Below are positions 16,256 through 24,893 of a DNA stretch of 64,000 bases, piece by piece. A program made the position numbers and the translations under genes. This DNA is from Bifidobacterium primatium (GTDB taxonomy: Bacteria > Actinomycetota > Actinomycetes > Actinomycetales > Bifidobacteriaceae): positions 991,993 to 1,055,992 of the forward strand of contig NZ_PEBI01000001.1 in assembly GCF_002802875.1 (NCBI RefSeq). The letters run 5' to 3'. Positions within the stretch are counted from its first letter, which is position 1. The number at the start of each line of letters is the position of its first letter. The notes beneath the pieces were generated by a model. It had not been told where the DNA came from. It saw only the letters and a program-made list of their open reading frames with translations, and did not search any database.

Positions 16256-17599
16256 TCAGCCGCAGTAGGTTTCGTCCACCCAGGTGAGCACCTCGTCCAG
16301 CTTCGGCAGCTGCTCGTTGAGCTCCTCCTCGGTGATGATCAGCGGCGGGCAGATATTGATGTTCGTCTCGCGACCGAACGTGAGGAAGCCCTTCTTCTTG
16401 AGCTCCGCCATGATGGTCGGCATCACGCTGTTCGATGCGTGGTACGGCGCCATGAGCTCGCGTGTGGCCTTGTTCTTCACGATGGTGAGCGCGGCGAACA
16501 GGCCGATGCAGCGGGCCTCGCCCACGCACTTGTGCTTTTCGACCATGGATTCGAGGAACGGCTTGAGCACGCCCTCCATCTTCTTCACGTGTGCGCACAC
16601 GTCGTGGTCGAGGTAGTAGCTCACCGCGGCCACGCCGGCGGCGCAGGCCAGCGTGTGGCCGGAATAGGTCAGGCCGCACTGCAGCACATGGTCGGTGAAG
16701 TAGTCGGAGATCTTCTTCGAGACCACGACGCCGCCCAGCGGCACGTAGCCGCAGGTCACGCCCTTCGCGAACGTGAACATGTCGGGCTTCAGATCGAAGT
16801 TCTGCCAGGCGAACATCTTGCCGGTGCGGCCGAATCCGGCCATCACCTCGTCGCAGATCATGAGGATGCCGTACTTGTCGCACAGTGCGCGCACGCCCTC
16901 CATGTACCCCTTCGGCGGCAGGATCACGCCGTTCGCGCCGACGATGCTTTCCATGAGGATCGCGGCCACGTTGTACGGGTTCTCGTAGATGAGCTGATCC
17001 TCGAGACGCTTGAGATACAGCTTCGTCACCTTCTCGTCGTCCACTCCACGGTCGAAGCCGTCCTCGTACATGTTCGGGTTCATGAAATGCACGAAGCTCG
17101 GGGCCTCGCCGCCGGCCTCCGTGGCGAAGCGGCGCCAGTCGCCGGAGGCGAACGACGCGCCCAGCGTGGAGCCGTGGTAGCTGCGGTAGCAGCTGAAGAT
17201 CTTGGAGCGGCCGGTCACCATGCGGGCCATCTTGATGGCGTTCTCGTTGGAGTCGGCGCCGCCGTTGGTGAAGAACACCCGCTGGTAGAAGTCCGGGCCC
17301 GCCACGTCGACCAGCATCTTGGCCAGCCGGGACTTCGGCTCGGAGGCGTAGGCCGGCGACATGAAGCACATCTTGTGCGCCTGCTCGGTGATGGCGTCCA
17401 CGATCTCGGGCAGTTCGTGGCCGAGGTTCGAACACACCAGCAGCGACGACATGTCGGCGTACTTGTTGCCGTCGTAGTCCCACAGGTAGATGCCCTTGGC
17501 CTCCTTGACCGGCATCGCCTTGCCGCCCTGCTTGTGCCACGACTGCATGACGTAGTCCTGATGCAGCTTCGCCACTTCCTCACCGGTCAATGCTTCCAT
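16256..17599 (-). CDS. Class III aminotransferase, taurine:2-oxoglutarate aminotransferase candidate
   Basis: A 447-residue PLP-dependent aminotransferase of the omega-amino acid group. DEVMAGFGRTG (250-260) holds the Asp that binds the pyridine nitrogen, and Lys279 (FTFAKGVTCGY) is the expected Schiff-base lysine. It most resembles taurine-type aminotransferases in length and motif order. Together with the iron dehydrogenase, the TauABC-like importer and the TauE/SafE-type exporter, it fits transfer of the taurine amino group to 2-oxoglutarate, giving sulfoacetaldehyde and glutamate. Beta-alanine or GABA remain possible substrates. The start is set by AAGGAGA before ATG 17599. It is first in its transcript. 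Confidence 0.82.
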   Translation of the reverse strand: MEALTGEEVAKLHQDYVMQSWHKQGGKAMPVKEAKGIYLWDYDGNKYADMSSLLVCSNLGHELPEIVDAITEQAHKMCFMSPAYASEPKSRLAKMLVDVAGPDFYQRVFFTNGGADSNENAIKMARMVTGRSKIFSCYRSYHGSTLGASFASGDWRRFATEAGGEAPSFVHFMNPNMYEDGFDRGVDDEKVTKLYLKRLEDQLIYENPYNVAAILMESIVGANGVILPPKGYMEGVRALCDKYGILMICDEVMAGFGRTGKMFAWQNFDLKPDMFTFAKGVTCGYVPLGGVVVSKKISDYFTDHVLQCGLTYSGHTLACAAGVAAVSYYLDHDVCAHVKKMEGVLKPFLESMVEKHKCVGEARCIGLFAALTIVKNKATRELMAPYHASNSVMPTIMAELKKKGFLTFGRETNINICPPLIITEEELNEQLPKLDEVLTWVDETYCG

Positions 17600-17720
17600 C
17601 GTCGTCTCCTTAGTGTCCGTCAGTTTCGTCGTTGTCCATCGGCGGAAAATGGGCGCAAAAAACTATGCACGATACACAAAATGCAGGGTTTCTCGCGCCA
17701 TGTGATCCGCGCGGTAATCT

Positions 17721-17742
17721 CAAGGAATCGTTGTGTTCCTTG
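17721..17742. promoter_or_regulatory. Inverted repeat upstream of the aminotransferase
   Basis: CAAGGAA-8 nt-TTCCTTG lies about 125 bp upstream of the aminotransferase start, in the 263-bp gap between it and pucR. It is a candidate activator site for the PucR protein; the assignment is positional. Confidence 0.4.
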
Positions 17743-17799
17743 ATGTACTTCGTACTTTACGAACCTCGTGGGCGAGGAACAACGATGCGGAAACCAAAG

Positions 17800-17823
17800 C
17801 TGATTGTGCTCTGGCACAATCAG
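17800..17823. promoter_or_regulatory. Perfect inverted repeat: operator or pucR terminator
   Basis: CTGATTGTGC-TCTG-GCACAATCAG has perfect 10-bp arms with a 4-nt spacer, 40 bp after the pucR stop and about 200 bp before the aminotransferase start. On the minus strand the tail is CTTTGG, a poor U tract, so an operator function is as likely as termination. Confidence 0.5.
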
Positions 17824-17862
17824 TGGCGGGCGACGTATGCTGAGGCCGGCTGCCGGAGGACG

Positions 17863-19062
17863 TCAGCAGTCGAGGATCTCCCTTACCCGCAATCCCAGCG
17901 ACAGCTGCTCCCTGGCGGCGAAATCCGAAAGATTCATCCCCAGTATGTGCTCGATCTTGTTGATCTTGTAGGTCACCGTATTACGGTGCACGATCATCGT
18001 CTCCGCGGTCTCCTTCACACTGCCGCTGAAACGCAGGTACGTACGCAGCGTCTCCGTCAGATCGGTGTTGTTCACTCGGTCATGCTCGACCAGCGGGCCG
18101 ATGGTCGACTCATAGTAATCCTCGAGGATCTCCGTGTCCGGAATCGACAGCAGCAGCTTGTCGACGCCCGAATCCTCGTAGAGGAACGGTTCGCCGTCGC
18201 GGCCGCGATGCTTCTGCAGTCGTTCGAGCTTCAGACCTTGGGCGTAGCTCTTGCCGATGCACCGGGCCGTGCGAGTCACCTTGCCGATTCCCAGATACAG
18301 CAGCTCGTCGTCGTTCGTGATCCTGCGGCATGCGGCCAGCACCGACCTGACCATCGCCTCGACCTTGTCGATGTCGTAGCGGGCGAACACCATCACCATG
18401 CGGTGTTCGAGCTGCAGCAGCGCGGCCCGCCACTGATGTCGGGTTATCAACGATTCCGCGGCGCGCACGAACGCCGCCAGGCGAGTGTCGTTCACCCGTG
18501 CGGGCGTGCCCTGCCGGTCGTCGCACGCGCAGACCTCCATCACGCCCACGCAGTAGTTCCACTGCTGTCCGAATCCGTTCTGGTCCATGTAGTCCATGTA
18601 CAGTTCCTCGCGGTCCGGCCAGAATATGGCGTTCTCCAGTGCGGCCGCCAGCTCCATGCTGTGCTTCTCCGACATCGTGATCGTCAGACTGAACTGGTGC
18701 ATGATCTGCGCCATGTGCACGCTCCACGGCACCCTGAACAGCGGAAAGTCATGGGCGTTGCAGTACCGGATGACCTCGGGGCTGATCTGCCGGATGAACG
18801 GGCCGACGTTGACCACCAGGCCGCTGGCGCCGTTCTCGTCGCATTTGCGGACCACGGAGATCAGATCCTCTTGGCTTTCCAGGCCGATGCCGGTGGTGAA
18901 CGCTATCTCCTGGCCCTCGAGGAATCCCGCAATCTCCTCGTTCTCCACCATGTGCACCCAGCGGACCGGGCGTTCCAGCCCGTTCTGGCCGGCGAGCAGC
19001 GTGACCTCGTGGTCCTTCGCCTGCTCGAACAGTTCCTTGAGTCGTACGGTCATGGCCGTCAT
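17863..19062 (-). CDS. PucR-family transcriptional regulator
   Basis: A 399-residue regulator. The N-terminal PucR ligand domain (about 10-125; HEVTLLAGQNGLERPVRWVH) is followed by a central GGDEF-like fold region and a C-terminal helix-turn-helix (about 335-395; SVKETAETMIVHRNTVTYKI). PucR-type proteins usually activate purine, amine or amino acid catabolic genes. It is transcribed in the same direction as the aminotransferase, 263 bp upstream of it, and after the TSUP exporter gene. It is the likely regulator of the whole cluster. Two in-frame Met codons (19062, 19053) lack a strong ribosome site, so the exact start is uncertain. Confidence 0.87.
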   Translation of the reverse strand: MTAMTVRLKELFEQAKDHEVTLLAGQNGLERPVRWVHMVENEEIAGFLEGQEIAFTTGIGLESQEDLISVVRKCDENGASGLVVNVGPFIRQISPEVIRYCNAHDFPLFRVPWSVHMAQIMHQFSLTITMSEKHSMELAAALENAIFWPDREELYMDYMDQNGFGQQWNYCVGVMEVCACDDRQGTPARVNDTRLAAFVRAAESLITRHQWRAALLQLEHRMVMVFARYDIDKVEAMVRSVLAACRRITNDDELLYLGIGKVTRTARCIGKSYAQGLKLERLQKHRGRDGEPFLYEDSGVDKLLLSIPDTEILEDYYESTIGPLVEHDRVNNTDLTETLRTYLRFSGSVKETAETMIVHRNTVTYKINKIEHILGMNLSDFAAREQLSLGLRVREILDC

Positions 19063-19176
19063 GCTACGACGGTCACGATACGACGATGTTATCGGGCATC
19101 ATGCGCATTCGCCGTTGCGCGGCAAGGAGTCGGAGGCTTAGGACACTTCGGGACGAGGCGTTGCGGCGCCGCTCCG

Positions 19177-19896
19177 TCAGACGATGACCGACAGACCGGA
19201 GACGATGAGCAGGCCGTACGTCATCTTCAGGAACGTGGCCTGGCACATGCGATGCTGCAGCCAGTTGCCCAATGCAATCGCGCCGGCCAACGCCGGCAAT
19301 CCGATGCCGGTCAGCAGCATCGTATGCGCGGTCACCGCGCCGATGGCCACCTGCTCGACGCCGATGAGCACGCCGAGCGCCACCCATACGCATGAGACGG
19401 TCGCCCGGAACTCGTCCTTGTCATGCAGCACGGCGGCGGCATAGAACACCAGCAGCGCCCCGCCCGCCAGAAACATGCCGTGGACCATGCCCGCGGCCAG
19501 CAGAATCACCACCTGCATCGTACGGGACGGGTTGTGCTTCGCCGGGCACAGCAGGTTCTTCAACGCTATGGCGATGATGAACACGCCATAGCCCTGCAGC
19601 ATCGGAATCTGCGGCAGCATGCGGTACAGCACGATGCCTCCGGCCATGCCGACCACCATGAACCCCAGCATCTTCCACAGATGATGCCATTGGATGTGCC
19701 GACGGTCGTGCGCGCCGATCCACAGGCAGGAGATCACCATGATGGCGTTCAGCACCACCTTCGCCTCCTCGGCGCCGATGAGACGAATCGAGAACGGCAT
19801 GGCCAGCAGCGTCCCCGCGAATCCGGTGATCGCCTGGATGACGTTGGACAGGAACAGCACCACAAGAAAGACGGCATCCCTGAGAAATACACCCAT
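19177..19896 (-). CDS. TSUP-family anion transporter (TauE/SafE type), isethionate exporter candidate
   Basis: A 239-residue membrane protein with about eight hydrophobic segments and the TSUP pattern (first span followed by QAITGFAGTLLAMP). Family members export sulfite, sulfonates or other small anions. The cluster would produce isethionate as an end product, so an exporter for it is expected and this gene is the candidate. GGGAG precedes ATG 19896. It is transcribed toward pucR with a 114-bp gap and is divergent from the MFS gene. Confidence 0.8.
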   Translation of the reverse strand: MGVFLRDAVFLVVLFLSNVIQAITGFAGTLLAMPFSIRLIGAEEAKVVLNAIMVISCLWIGAHDRRHIQWHHLWKMLGFMVVGMAGGIVLYRMLPQIPMLQGYGVFIIAIALKNLLCPAKHNPSRTMQVVILLAAGMVHGMFLAGGALLVFYAAAVLHDKDEFRATVSCVWVALGVLIGVEQVAIGAVTAHTMLLTGIGLPALAGAIALGNWLQHRMCQATFLKMTYGLLIVSGLSVIV

Positions 19897-20265
19897 CTTT
19901 TACTCCCGACTTATCGTTTTCGATATGCATGAGGTCGCGGCGCCGCGTCGTTCTGTCGGAATCGATGGTGTGTATCACGCCGTTCGGAGACAGAATACCC
20001 GAGTCATGTAACGGGCATGATGCGGGTGACGGGCGGGAACCGCCCGATGGGTGAATTGCCGACGGCGTAAATCCCGAAGCAGGCGTAGAGTACTTGCGTC
20101 GGTCAATCAGATGATCGGCGCACAGTCCGCGGACGACGATACAAACAACGATTCAACAGCGCGAAACGCACGATATGAAACGTACGATGTGAACCGTTAC
20201 ACACGAGCAAAGGTACCGCCGGCGGGCCATCAGGAGGACGAGCGACGAACGGAAACAGGTGAAGC
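19897..20265. other. Divergent intergenic region, no gene seen
   Basis: This 369-bp spacer separates the TSUP and MFS genes. It contains a small GGGCGG-GAA-CCGCCC hairpin (about 20032-20046) and two near-identical 14-mers in tandem around 20160-20190 (GAAACGCACGATAT, GAAACGTACGATGT) that could be regulator sites for the MFS gene. No coding sequence is supported. Confidence 0.4.
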
Positions 20266-21882
20266 ATGGCGGAGGAACAACATCCCGAAGAACACGAGGA
20301 ACGGCGCAACGACGTCGCCGTCGCAGATACGGTCGGTTCGAAGAAGACCGACGAACGGAAGGCCAGACAAGGCGGTTCCGCAGGCCGTGTCCTGACCCGC
20401 GAGGAATCGTTCCGAAACGGCCATCTCACCCGCGTGGCGTTGATCTCGCTGTCGATTCTCACGCTCATCACGTTCGTCGGCAACTTCACGCAGCTGCAGC
20501 TGAGCTCCGCGCTGCCGGCCATCGTCGACGAATTCCACATCAGCGTGACGACCGGACAATGGCTCACCTCCGTGTTCCAGCTCGTCATGGGCGTTATGGT
20601 GCCGCTGACCGCGTTCCTCACGCGACGTTTCTCCACGAGGCAGATCGTCATCACGTCGATGGCCGTGTTCACGCTCGGCTCGGCGATCTCATGGCTCGGA
20701 CCGACCTTCGTGCTGGTGCTGCTCGGCCGTATCCTCGAAGCCGTCGGCACGGGCGTGATGTGGCCGGTACTGCAGATCACCGTGTTCTCCATCTACCCGC
20801 TCTCCCGCCGCGGCATGGCCATGGGCACGGTCGGCCTCGCCATGAGCGTCGCGCCCGCCATCGGACCGACGCTCGGCGGCTGGCAGGTCGACGCCGGCGG
20901 CTGGCGTTCGATATTCCTCACGCTCACCATCATCGGCGTCGTCTGCCTGGTGGCGTCGGTACTCGGCCTGCACAACTTCGGCGAGCACGATCCGACCGTC
21001 AAGGCCGACTTCTTCTCCGTGATTCTTTCGATCTTCGGATTCGGCGGCCTCATGTTCGGCTTCACCAACATCGAATCCTTCCCCATCACGCATCCGATGA
21101 CATGGCTGCCGATGACCATCGGCGTGTTCGGCATCATCTGGTTCGTGACCCGTCAGCTGCGCCGAGACAAGCCGCTGCTCAACCTGCGTGTGCTGAAGAA
21201 CCGCGGCTTCATGGTCGGCACGATCACCGCGTCGGTCGCGTTCTTCGCGTTCAGCTCCATCCTCGTGATCATGCCGCTGTACATCCAGAACGACCGCGGC
21301 TATTCGGCGCTCATGAGCGGCGTCATCATGCTGCCCGGCGCCATCGGCATGGCCATCACGCAGTTCTTCGGCGGCCGCGCGCTCGACACGTTCGGCGCCC
21401 GCCCGGTCGTGCTTTCCGGCAGCATCATCCTGACGCTGGGTACGCTGGCGATGAGCCTCATCTCCGCCGACTCGTGGATCTGGTGGGTGTCGATCTGCCA
21501 GTTCATCCGTCAGATCGGCATGGGATTCGTGCTCATGCCGGTCACCACATGGTCTCTCAACTGCCTCGAGCCGGAGGACGTTTCGGCCGGATCGTCGGTG
21601 ACGAACACGGCCCGGCAGATCGCCGGCGCCATGGGCGCGCCCGTGCTGGTCATCCTCATGGAGGTCATCGCCGACGCGCGGCAGGCGGCGCTCGGCGGCG
21701 GACAGGCCGCCGCGGTCGCCGCAAGCATCTTCGGCATCCAATGGGTGCTGCGCATCAGCGGCGCATTGTGCTTCATCATGGTCCTGTTCTCCGTCTTCGG
21801 CGTGCGAGGACAGGGCGCCGGCTCCGCCCACGCGCTCGGACGCGGCGCGATGAAGAAAATCCGTGGTCTGAACCACCGCTGA
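20266..21882 (+). CDS. MFS transporter, DHA2/EmrB-QacA type
   Basis: A 538-residue proton-coupled multidrug-type exporter with about 14 hydrophobic segments. A charged cytoplasmic tail of about 55 residues precedes the first span (VALISLSILTLITFVGNF). The motif C-like segment (MSVAPAIGPTLGGW) and FLTRRFSTRQ after the second span are typical. The start at ATG 20266 follows AGGTGAAGC. It stands alone. No regulator is adjacent, and the substrate is unknown. Confidence 0.88.
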   Translation: MAEEQHPEEHEERRNDVAVADTVGSKKTDERKARQGGSAGRVLTREESFRNGHLTRVALISLSILTLITFVGNFTQLQLSSALPAIVDEFHISVTTGQWLTSVFQLVMGVMVPLTAFLTRRFSTRQIVITSMAVFTLGSAISWLGPTFVLVLLGRILEAVGTGVMWPVLQITVFSIYPLSRRGMAMGTVGLAMSVAPAIGPTLGGWQVDAGGWRSIFLTLTIIGVVCLVASVLGLHNFGEHDPTVKADFFSVILSIFGFGGLMFGFTNIESFPITHPMTWLPMTIGVFGIIWFVTRQLRRDKPLLNLRVLKNRGFMVGTITASVAFFAFSSILVIMPLYIQNDRGYSALMSGVIMLPGAIGMAITQFFGGRALDTFGARPVVLSGSIILTLGTLAMSLISADSWIWWVSICQFIRQIGMGFVLMPVTTWSLNCLEPEDVSAGSSVTNTARQIAGAMGAPVLVILMEVIADARQAALGGGQAAAVAASIFGIQWVLRISGALCFIMVLFSVFGVRGQGAGSAHALGRGAMKKIRGLNHR

Positions 21883-21955
21883 TGGTCGGAGCAGGCCGGT
21901 TTCAGCCGGTTCTTTGGTAAATCCGGTTGTAAAGGGACTGATTTCGGGGTCTTCA

Positions 21956-22073
21956 TGACCGGAATCACCAAGTCAGGAAGTTGGTGATCGGTTCGACCAG
22001 GTTTCGTGACCGGAATGACCAAGTCAGGAAGTTGGTGATCGGTTCGACCAGGTTTCGTGACCGGAATGACCAA
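21956..22073 (+). repeat. Tandem repeat, 51-bp period, 2.3 copies
   Basis: Units 21956-22006 and 22007-22057 are nearly identical (one C/G difference near the 11th base), and a partial third copy runs to 22073. Each unit contains an inverted repeat (first unit: ATCACCAA-9 nt-TTGGTGAT). It lies 74 bp after the MFS stop, in a 663-bp gap that otherwise holds only the small-RNA candidate at 22100-22210. Confidence 0.85.
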
Positions 22074-22099
22074 GGTACAAGGACTGTACAAGGCCTATA

Positions 22100-22210
22100 A
22101 AAAGAGAAACCCCGGCGGGTTGGAACGCCGGGGTAGAGAGAGGAAGAGAGAAGAAGGGTTCAGTTATCAGATTCGAAGAGAGGAATCTCATCAGCGTTTC
22201 CGTTGACAGT
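22100..22210 (-). ncRNA. Candidate small RNA with polypyrimidine segment
   Basis: On the minus strand, a TATATA box at 22219-22214 precedes about 105 nt. These contain a small hairpin (AGATTC/GAATCT), a run of about 30 pyrimidines (near 22136-22165) and a GC-rich 9-bp stem (22134-22126 with 22117-22109) followed by a T-rich tail (about 22108-22099). Terminator plus single-stranded pyrimidine tract suggest a trans-acting RNA that could pair with purine-rich ribosome-binding sites. The -35 region is weak. No homology is known to me. Confidence 0.3.
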
Positions 22211-22545
22211 TCCTATATAACAGCACGACTCTTGGCATAACGCTGTGAAATCCTTGGATTTCTCTGTATGAATCGTGGCGATTGTGTAACATCGTCCGAT
22301 TCGGGAATCGTCGCCATGATGTCTCCGAAGCGCCGCATTCGCGGAAAATCATGGCCAACAATACGTTCATCGGCGGCGGAACGATATACCGTTATAACGT
22401 TTGCTATGACGCAGACGACCGTCCACGTTGCAGACCTCCGGCCGTGCTGCCGAACCTCGCAGTTGAGGGGCGCGGGGCGGAATGGTGACGCGTCGGCGGA
22501 CACGACCGCAATCGACGAACGAACGACAGCGAAGAAGGCGAATGT

Positions 22546-23550
22546 ATGGAGAAGATTATCGACCCGGTGGTGTTTCTGTGCATCATTCTGCTGGGATACG
22601 CGTTCAAACGCATCGGATGGTGCAAGACCGACGACTACCGCATCATGCAGAAGATCGTCTTCAACCTGCTGCTGCCCGCAGCCGTGGTCAACTCGTTCAT
22701 CAGCAACGAGCATGACATGAGCCTGCTGTGGGTGGCGCTGTTCGGCTTCCTCGCCGCGTTGGTCCCCATCCTCGTCATCTACGCGTGCACCGGCAGGACG
22801 CCGCTCGGCAACCGCGCGTACTACATGCTCAACGGTTCGGGATTCAACATCGGCTGCTTCGCACTGCCGGTCGTGCAGGCGCTTATGGGACCGTCCGCCG
22901 CCGTGGCGCTGGTCATGTTCGATATCGGCAACTCGGTGATGATGTCCGCCGGCATGAACGCCGTGACCACGCAGCTGCTGCGCATCGACGACACACACCC
23001 GCTCTCCCCCGAGGAACAGGCGAAGCCGCTCGGGCCGAAGCCTCCGCGCAAGATCCTCGACAAGGACGCCAGGCGGCTCCAGCGGCGCGCCAACCTTCGC
23101 CGTATCGCCCGCAACTTCTACAGTTCCGCCGCGTTCATGACGTACATGCTCATGCTCGTGCTGATGGTCACGCATCTTTCGATCCCGCCGGTCGTCGGCC
23201 ATATCCTGCAGCCGCTGTCGAACGCCAACGCGTTCTGCGCCATGTTCATGGTCGGCATGCTCATGGACCTGCCGAACGGCATGAAGGAGATCAAGCCGCT
23301 GGCCACCGTGATCGCCTGGCGTTGGGCGTTCGCGTTCATCCTCTCCGCCGCCGCGTGGTTCCTGCTGCCGGTCGACCCGTGGGTGCGCAAGGCCGTGATC
23401 TTCGTGTGCTTCGCACCGGTTGGCGTGTTCTCCACGCTGTTCACCGACCGCGTGCTCGGCAACGCCAAACTCGCCGGCCTGTGCCTGGCGTCGACGGGCG
23501 TGCTCGGCCTGATCGCCATGACCGTCGCCAATATCGTCATCCCCGCATGA
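22546..23550 (+). CDS. AEC-family (auxin efflux carrier-like) transporter
   Basis: A 334-residue membrane protein with about ten hydrophobic segments in two halves, joined by a charged loop (about residues 150-190). The conserved N-terminal pattern (MQKIVFNLLLPAAVVNSFI) and the GSGFNIGCFALPVVQ motif are typical of AEC carriers, which in bacteria include malate, malonate and other organic acid transporters. It is preceded by AGAAGGCG and followed by 254 bp without a gene. No neighbouring enzyme indicates a substrate. Confidence 0.85.
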   Translation: MEKIIDPVVFLCIILLGYAFKRIGWCKTDDYRIMQKIVFNLLLPAAVVNSFISNEHDMSLLWVALFGFLAALVPILVIYACTGRTPLGNRAYYMLNGSGFNIGCFALPVVQALMGPSAAVALVMFDIGNSVMMSAGMNAVTTQLLRIDDTHPLSPEEQAKPLGPKPPRKILDKDARRLQRRANLRRIARNFYSSAAFMTYMLMLVLMVTHLSIPPVVGHILQPLSNANAFCAMFMVGMLMDLPNGMKEIKPLATVIAWRWAFAFILSAAAWFLLPVDPWVRKAVIFVCFAPVGVFSTLFTDRVLGNAKLAGLCLASTGVLGLIAMTVANIVIPA

Positions 23551-23762
23551 CGATGCGCCGAGGGGCATCACGCATGTCGTTCGGAGGGCGCGTCCTCCCG
23601 GAGGCGTGTCGTGCGATAGTCGTGCGATAACCCCGCCAAGATTCGTCCTGGTTCGGCGTGTCGTCGGTCTAAGGAATTTCAGAAAGTTGCATCCCCTGTG
23701 CATCCTTAGACCTGTTGAAATTTGATGAAATGAGATGAAAATACGCAGAAAATGCGATAATG

Positions 23763-23798
23763 AAAAACGCCTGAAACCGTTGAGATTTCAAGCGTTTT
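23763..23798 (-). terminator. Terminator downstream of tRNA-Ala
   Basis: On the minus strand a 13-bp stem (23798-23786 with 23775-23763, one G-T pair) is rich in A at its 5' side and T at its 3' side, ending in a run of Ts. It lies 7 bp past the tRNA 3' end. Confidence 0.75.
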
Positions 23799-23804
23799 GA
23801 GTAG

Positions 23805-23877
23805 TGGAGCATACCGGGTTCGAACCGGTGACCCTCTGCTTGCAAAGCAGATGCGCTACCAGCTGCGCCAATGCCCC
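23805..23877 (-). tRNA. tRNA-Ala (anticodon TGC)
   Basis: A 73-nt cloverleaf on the minus strand: acceptor GGGGCAT/ATGCTCC, D arm with AGCTGGTA, anticodon arm CTGCT-TTGCAAG-AGCAG, T arm with GGTTCGAACC and discriminator A. The 3' CCA is not encoded. It is followed by a terminator and preceded 71 bp upstream by tRNA-Ile. Confidence 0.95.
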
Positions 23878-23948
23878 GCTTCAGACTATTTTAGCCTTGC
23901 ATAGAGAGAAAAAAAGCGGCTCGAAAAGCCGCTGTGTTCTTCTCTGTG

Positions 23949-24022
23949 TGGGCCCGGGAGGACTTGAACCTCCGACCTCATCCTTATCAGGGATGCGCTC
24001 TAACCACCTGAGCTACGGGCCC
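23949..24022 (-). tRNA. tRNA-Ile (anticodon GAT)
   Basis: A 74-nt cloverleaf on the minus strand: acceptor GGGCCCG/CGGGCCC, D arm TAGCTCAGGTGGTTAGAGC, anticodon loop CTGATAA and T arm GGTTCAAGTCC. The 3' CCA is not encoded. It lies upstream of tRNA-Ala in the same direction and is probably cotranscribed. Confidence 0.95.
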
Positions 24023-24167
24023 AACTCGTTGCGTTTTCTCAAACGCACAAGTGTTTATACTAGCGAGGGGTTCGTAATCTGTCTAATCGGCGTGTCGCGA
24101 TTGGCCTCGGCTATGAATACCGCTATGAACGCCGCTATGAACGTCACGGTTATCGGCCCGTCGCGGA

Positions 24168-24836
24168 ATGATTATGGGCATGAACGAACCAGCGCGCACT
24201 CCCCCATCAGACGGTCGCCGAAGGAGCGGCGTCTCGCAGCGCCGCGCGTCATCCCGCCGTCGTGCGCAGACCCTGTCGGTGGAGGTGCTGGACATCGAGG
24301 GGCTGGAAGTCACCGTGACGCGCAAGACCGTCAAGAACATGTATCTGCGCATCAAACCGCCGGACGGTCGTATCGAAATCACCGCGCCGCAGAAACTCAG
24401 CCGTGCGGCCATCGCCCGGTTCGTGCGCTCCCGTCGCGATTGGATAGAATCGCAGCGTCGCAGCGTCGTCAACGCCGAAGAGCGGTCGCCTCTCAAGCAG
24501 CCGTGGAGCGAGGAGCGCAAGCGCGAGGCCAAGCGCATTCTCAACGAGCGTATCTCCCGGATGCTGCTGTATTGGGTGCCCATCGTCGGCAAGATTCCGA
24601 CGGATATCTCGCTGCGTCGCATGAGCACGCGATGGGGGTCATGCACGCCGGCCACCGGACGCATACGCATCAATCTCGAATTGGCGTTCCTGCCGGAGGC
24701 ATATCTTGAGTACGTGCTCGTCCATGAGCTGACGCATCTGTGGGAGCGGGGCCACGGTGTGGGGTTCCAACGTCGCATGACGCAGTATCTGCCCGAATGG
24801 AAGCGTCTGCGTCGCGAACTGAACCAGTTGGTATAG
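24168..24836 (+). CDS. YgjP-like (DUF45) zinc metallopeptidase
   Basis: A 222-residue protein. After a basic, disordered N-terminus (about 45 residues), the DUF45/YgjP domain spans about 55-220. The zinc motif HELTHLWERGHG (His-Glu-x-x-His plus a third His) is near 190-201, and RRMSTRWGSCTPATGRIRIN, the family signature, lies just before it. These proteins are predicted metalloproteases related to SprT/WSS1. The cellular role is not known, though some partner with restriction systems or act in DNA-protein crosslink repair. The start could be any of three nearby ATGs (24168, 24174, 24180). Confidence 0.82.
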   Translation: MIMGMNEPARTPPSDGRRRSGVSQRRASSRRRAQTLSVEVLDIEGLEVTVTRKTVKNMYLRIKPPDGRIEITAPQKLSRAAIARFVRSRRDWIESQRRSVVNAEERSPLKQPWSEERKREAKRILNERISRMLLYWVPIVGKIPTDISLRRMSTRWGSCTPATGRIRINLELAFLPEAYLEYVLVHELTHLWERGHGVGFQRRMTQYLPEWKRLRRELNQLV

Positions 24837-24837
24837 G

Positions 24838-24867
24838 AAAAACGGCTCCCCTATCAAGAGGAGCCGT
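24838..24867 (-). terminator. Terminator of dps (bidirectional stem)
   Basis: Perfect 8-bp stem ACGGCTCC/GGAGCCGT (24842-24849 with 24860-24867). On the minus strand it is followed by five Ts. It lies between the convergent metallopeptidase and dps genes. Confidence 0.8.
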
Positions 24868-24893
24868 AGGGCAATATCAATATTTCCCGGCGC

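Noticed and set aside
20266..21882. Alternative overlapping frame starting at 20259
   Set aside because: Its translation is Arg/His-rich, without membrane segments; the frame from 20266 gives a clear 14-span MFS protein.
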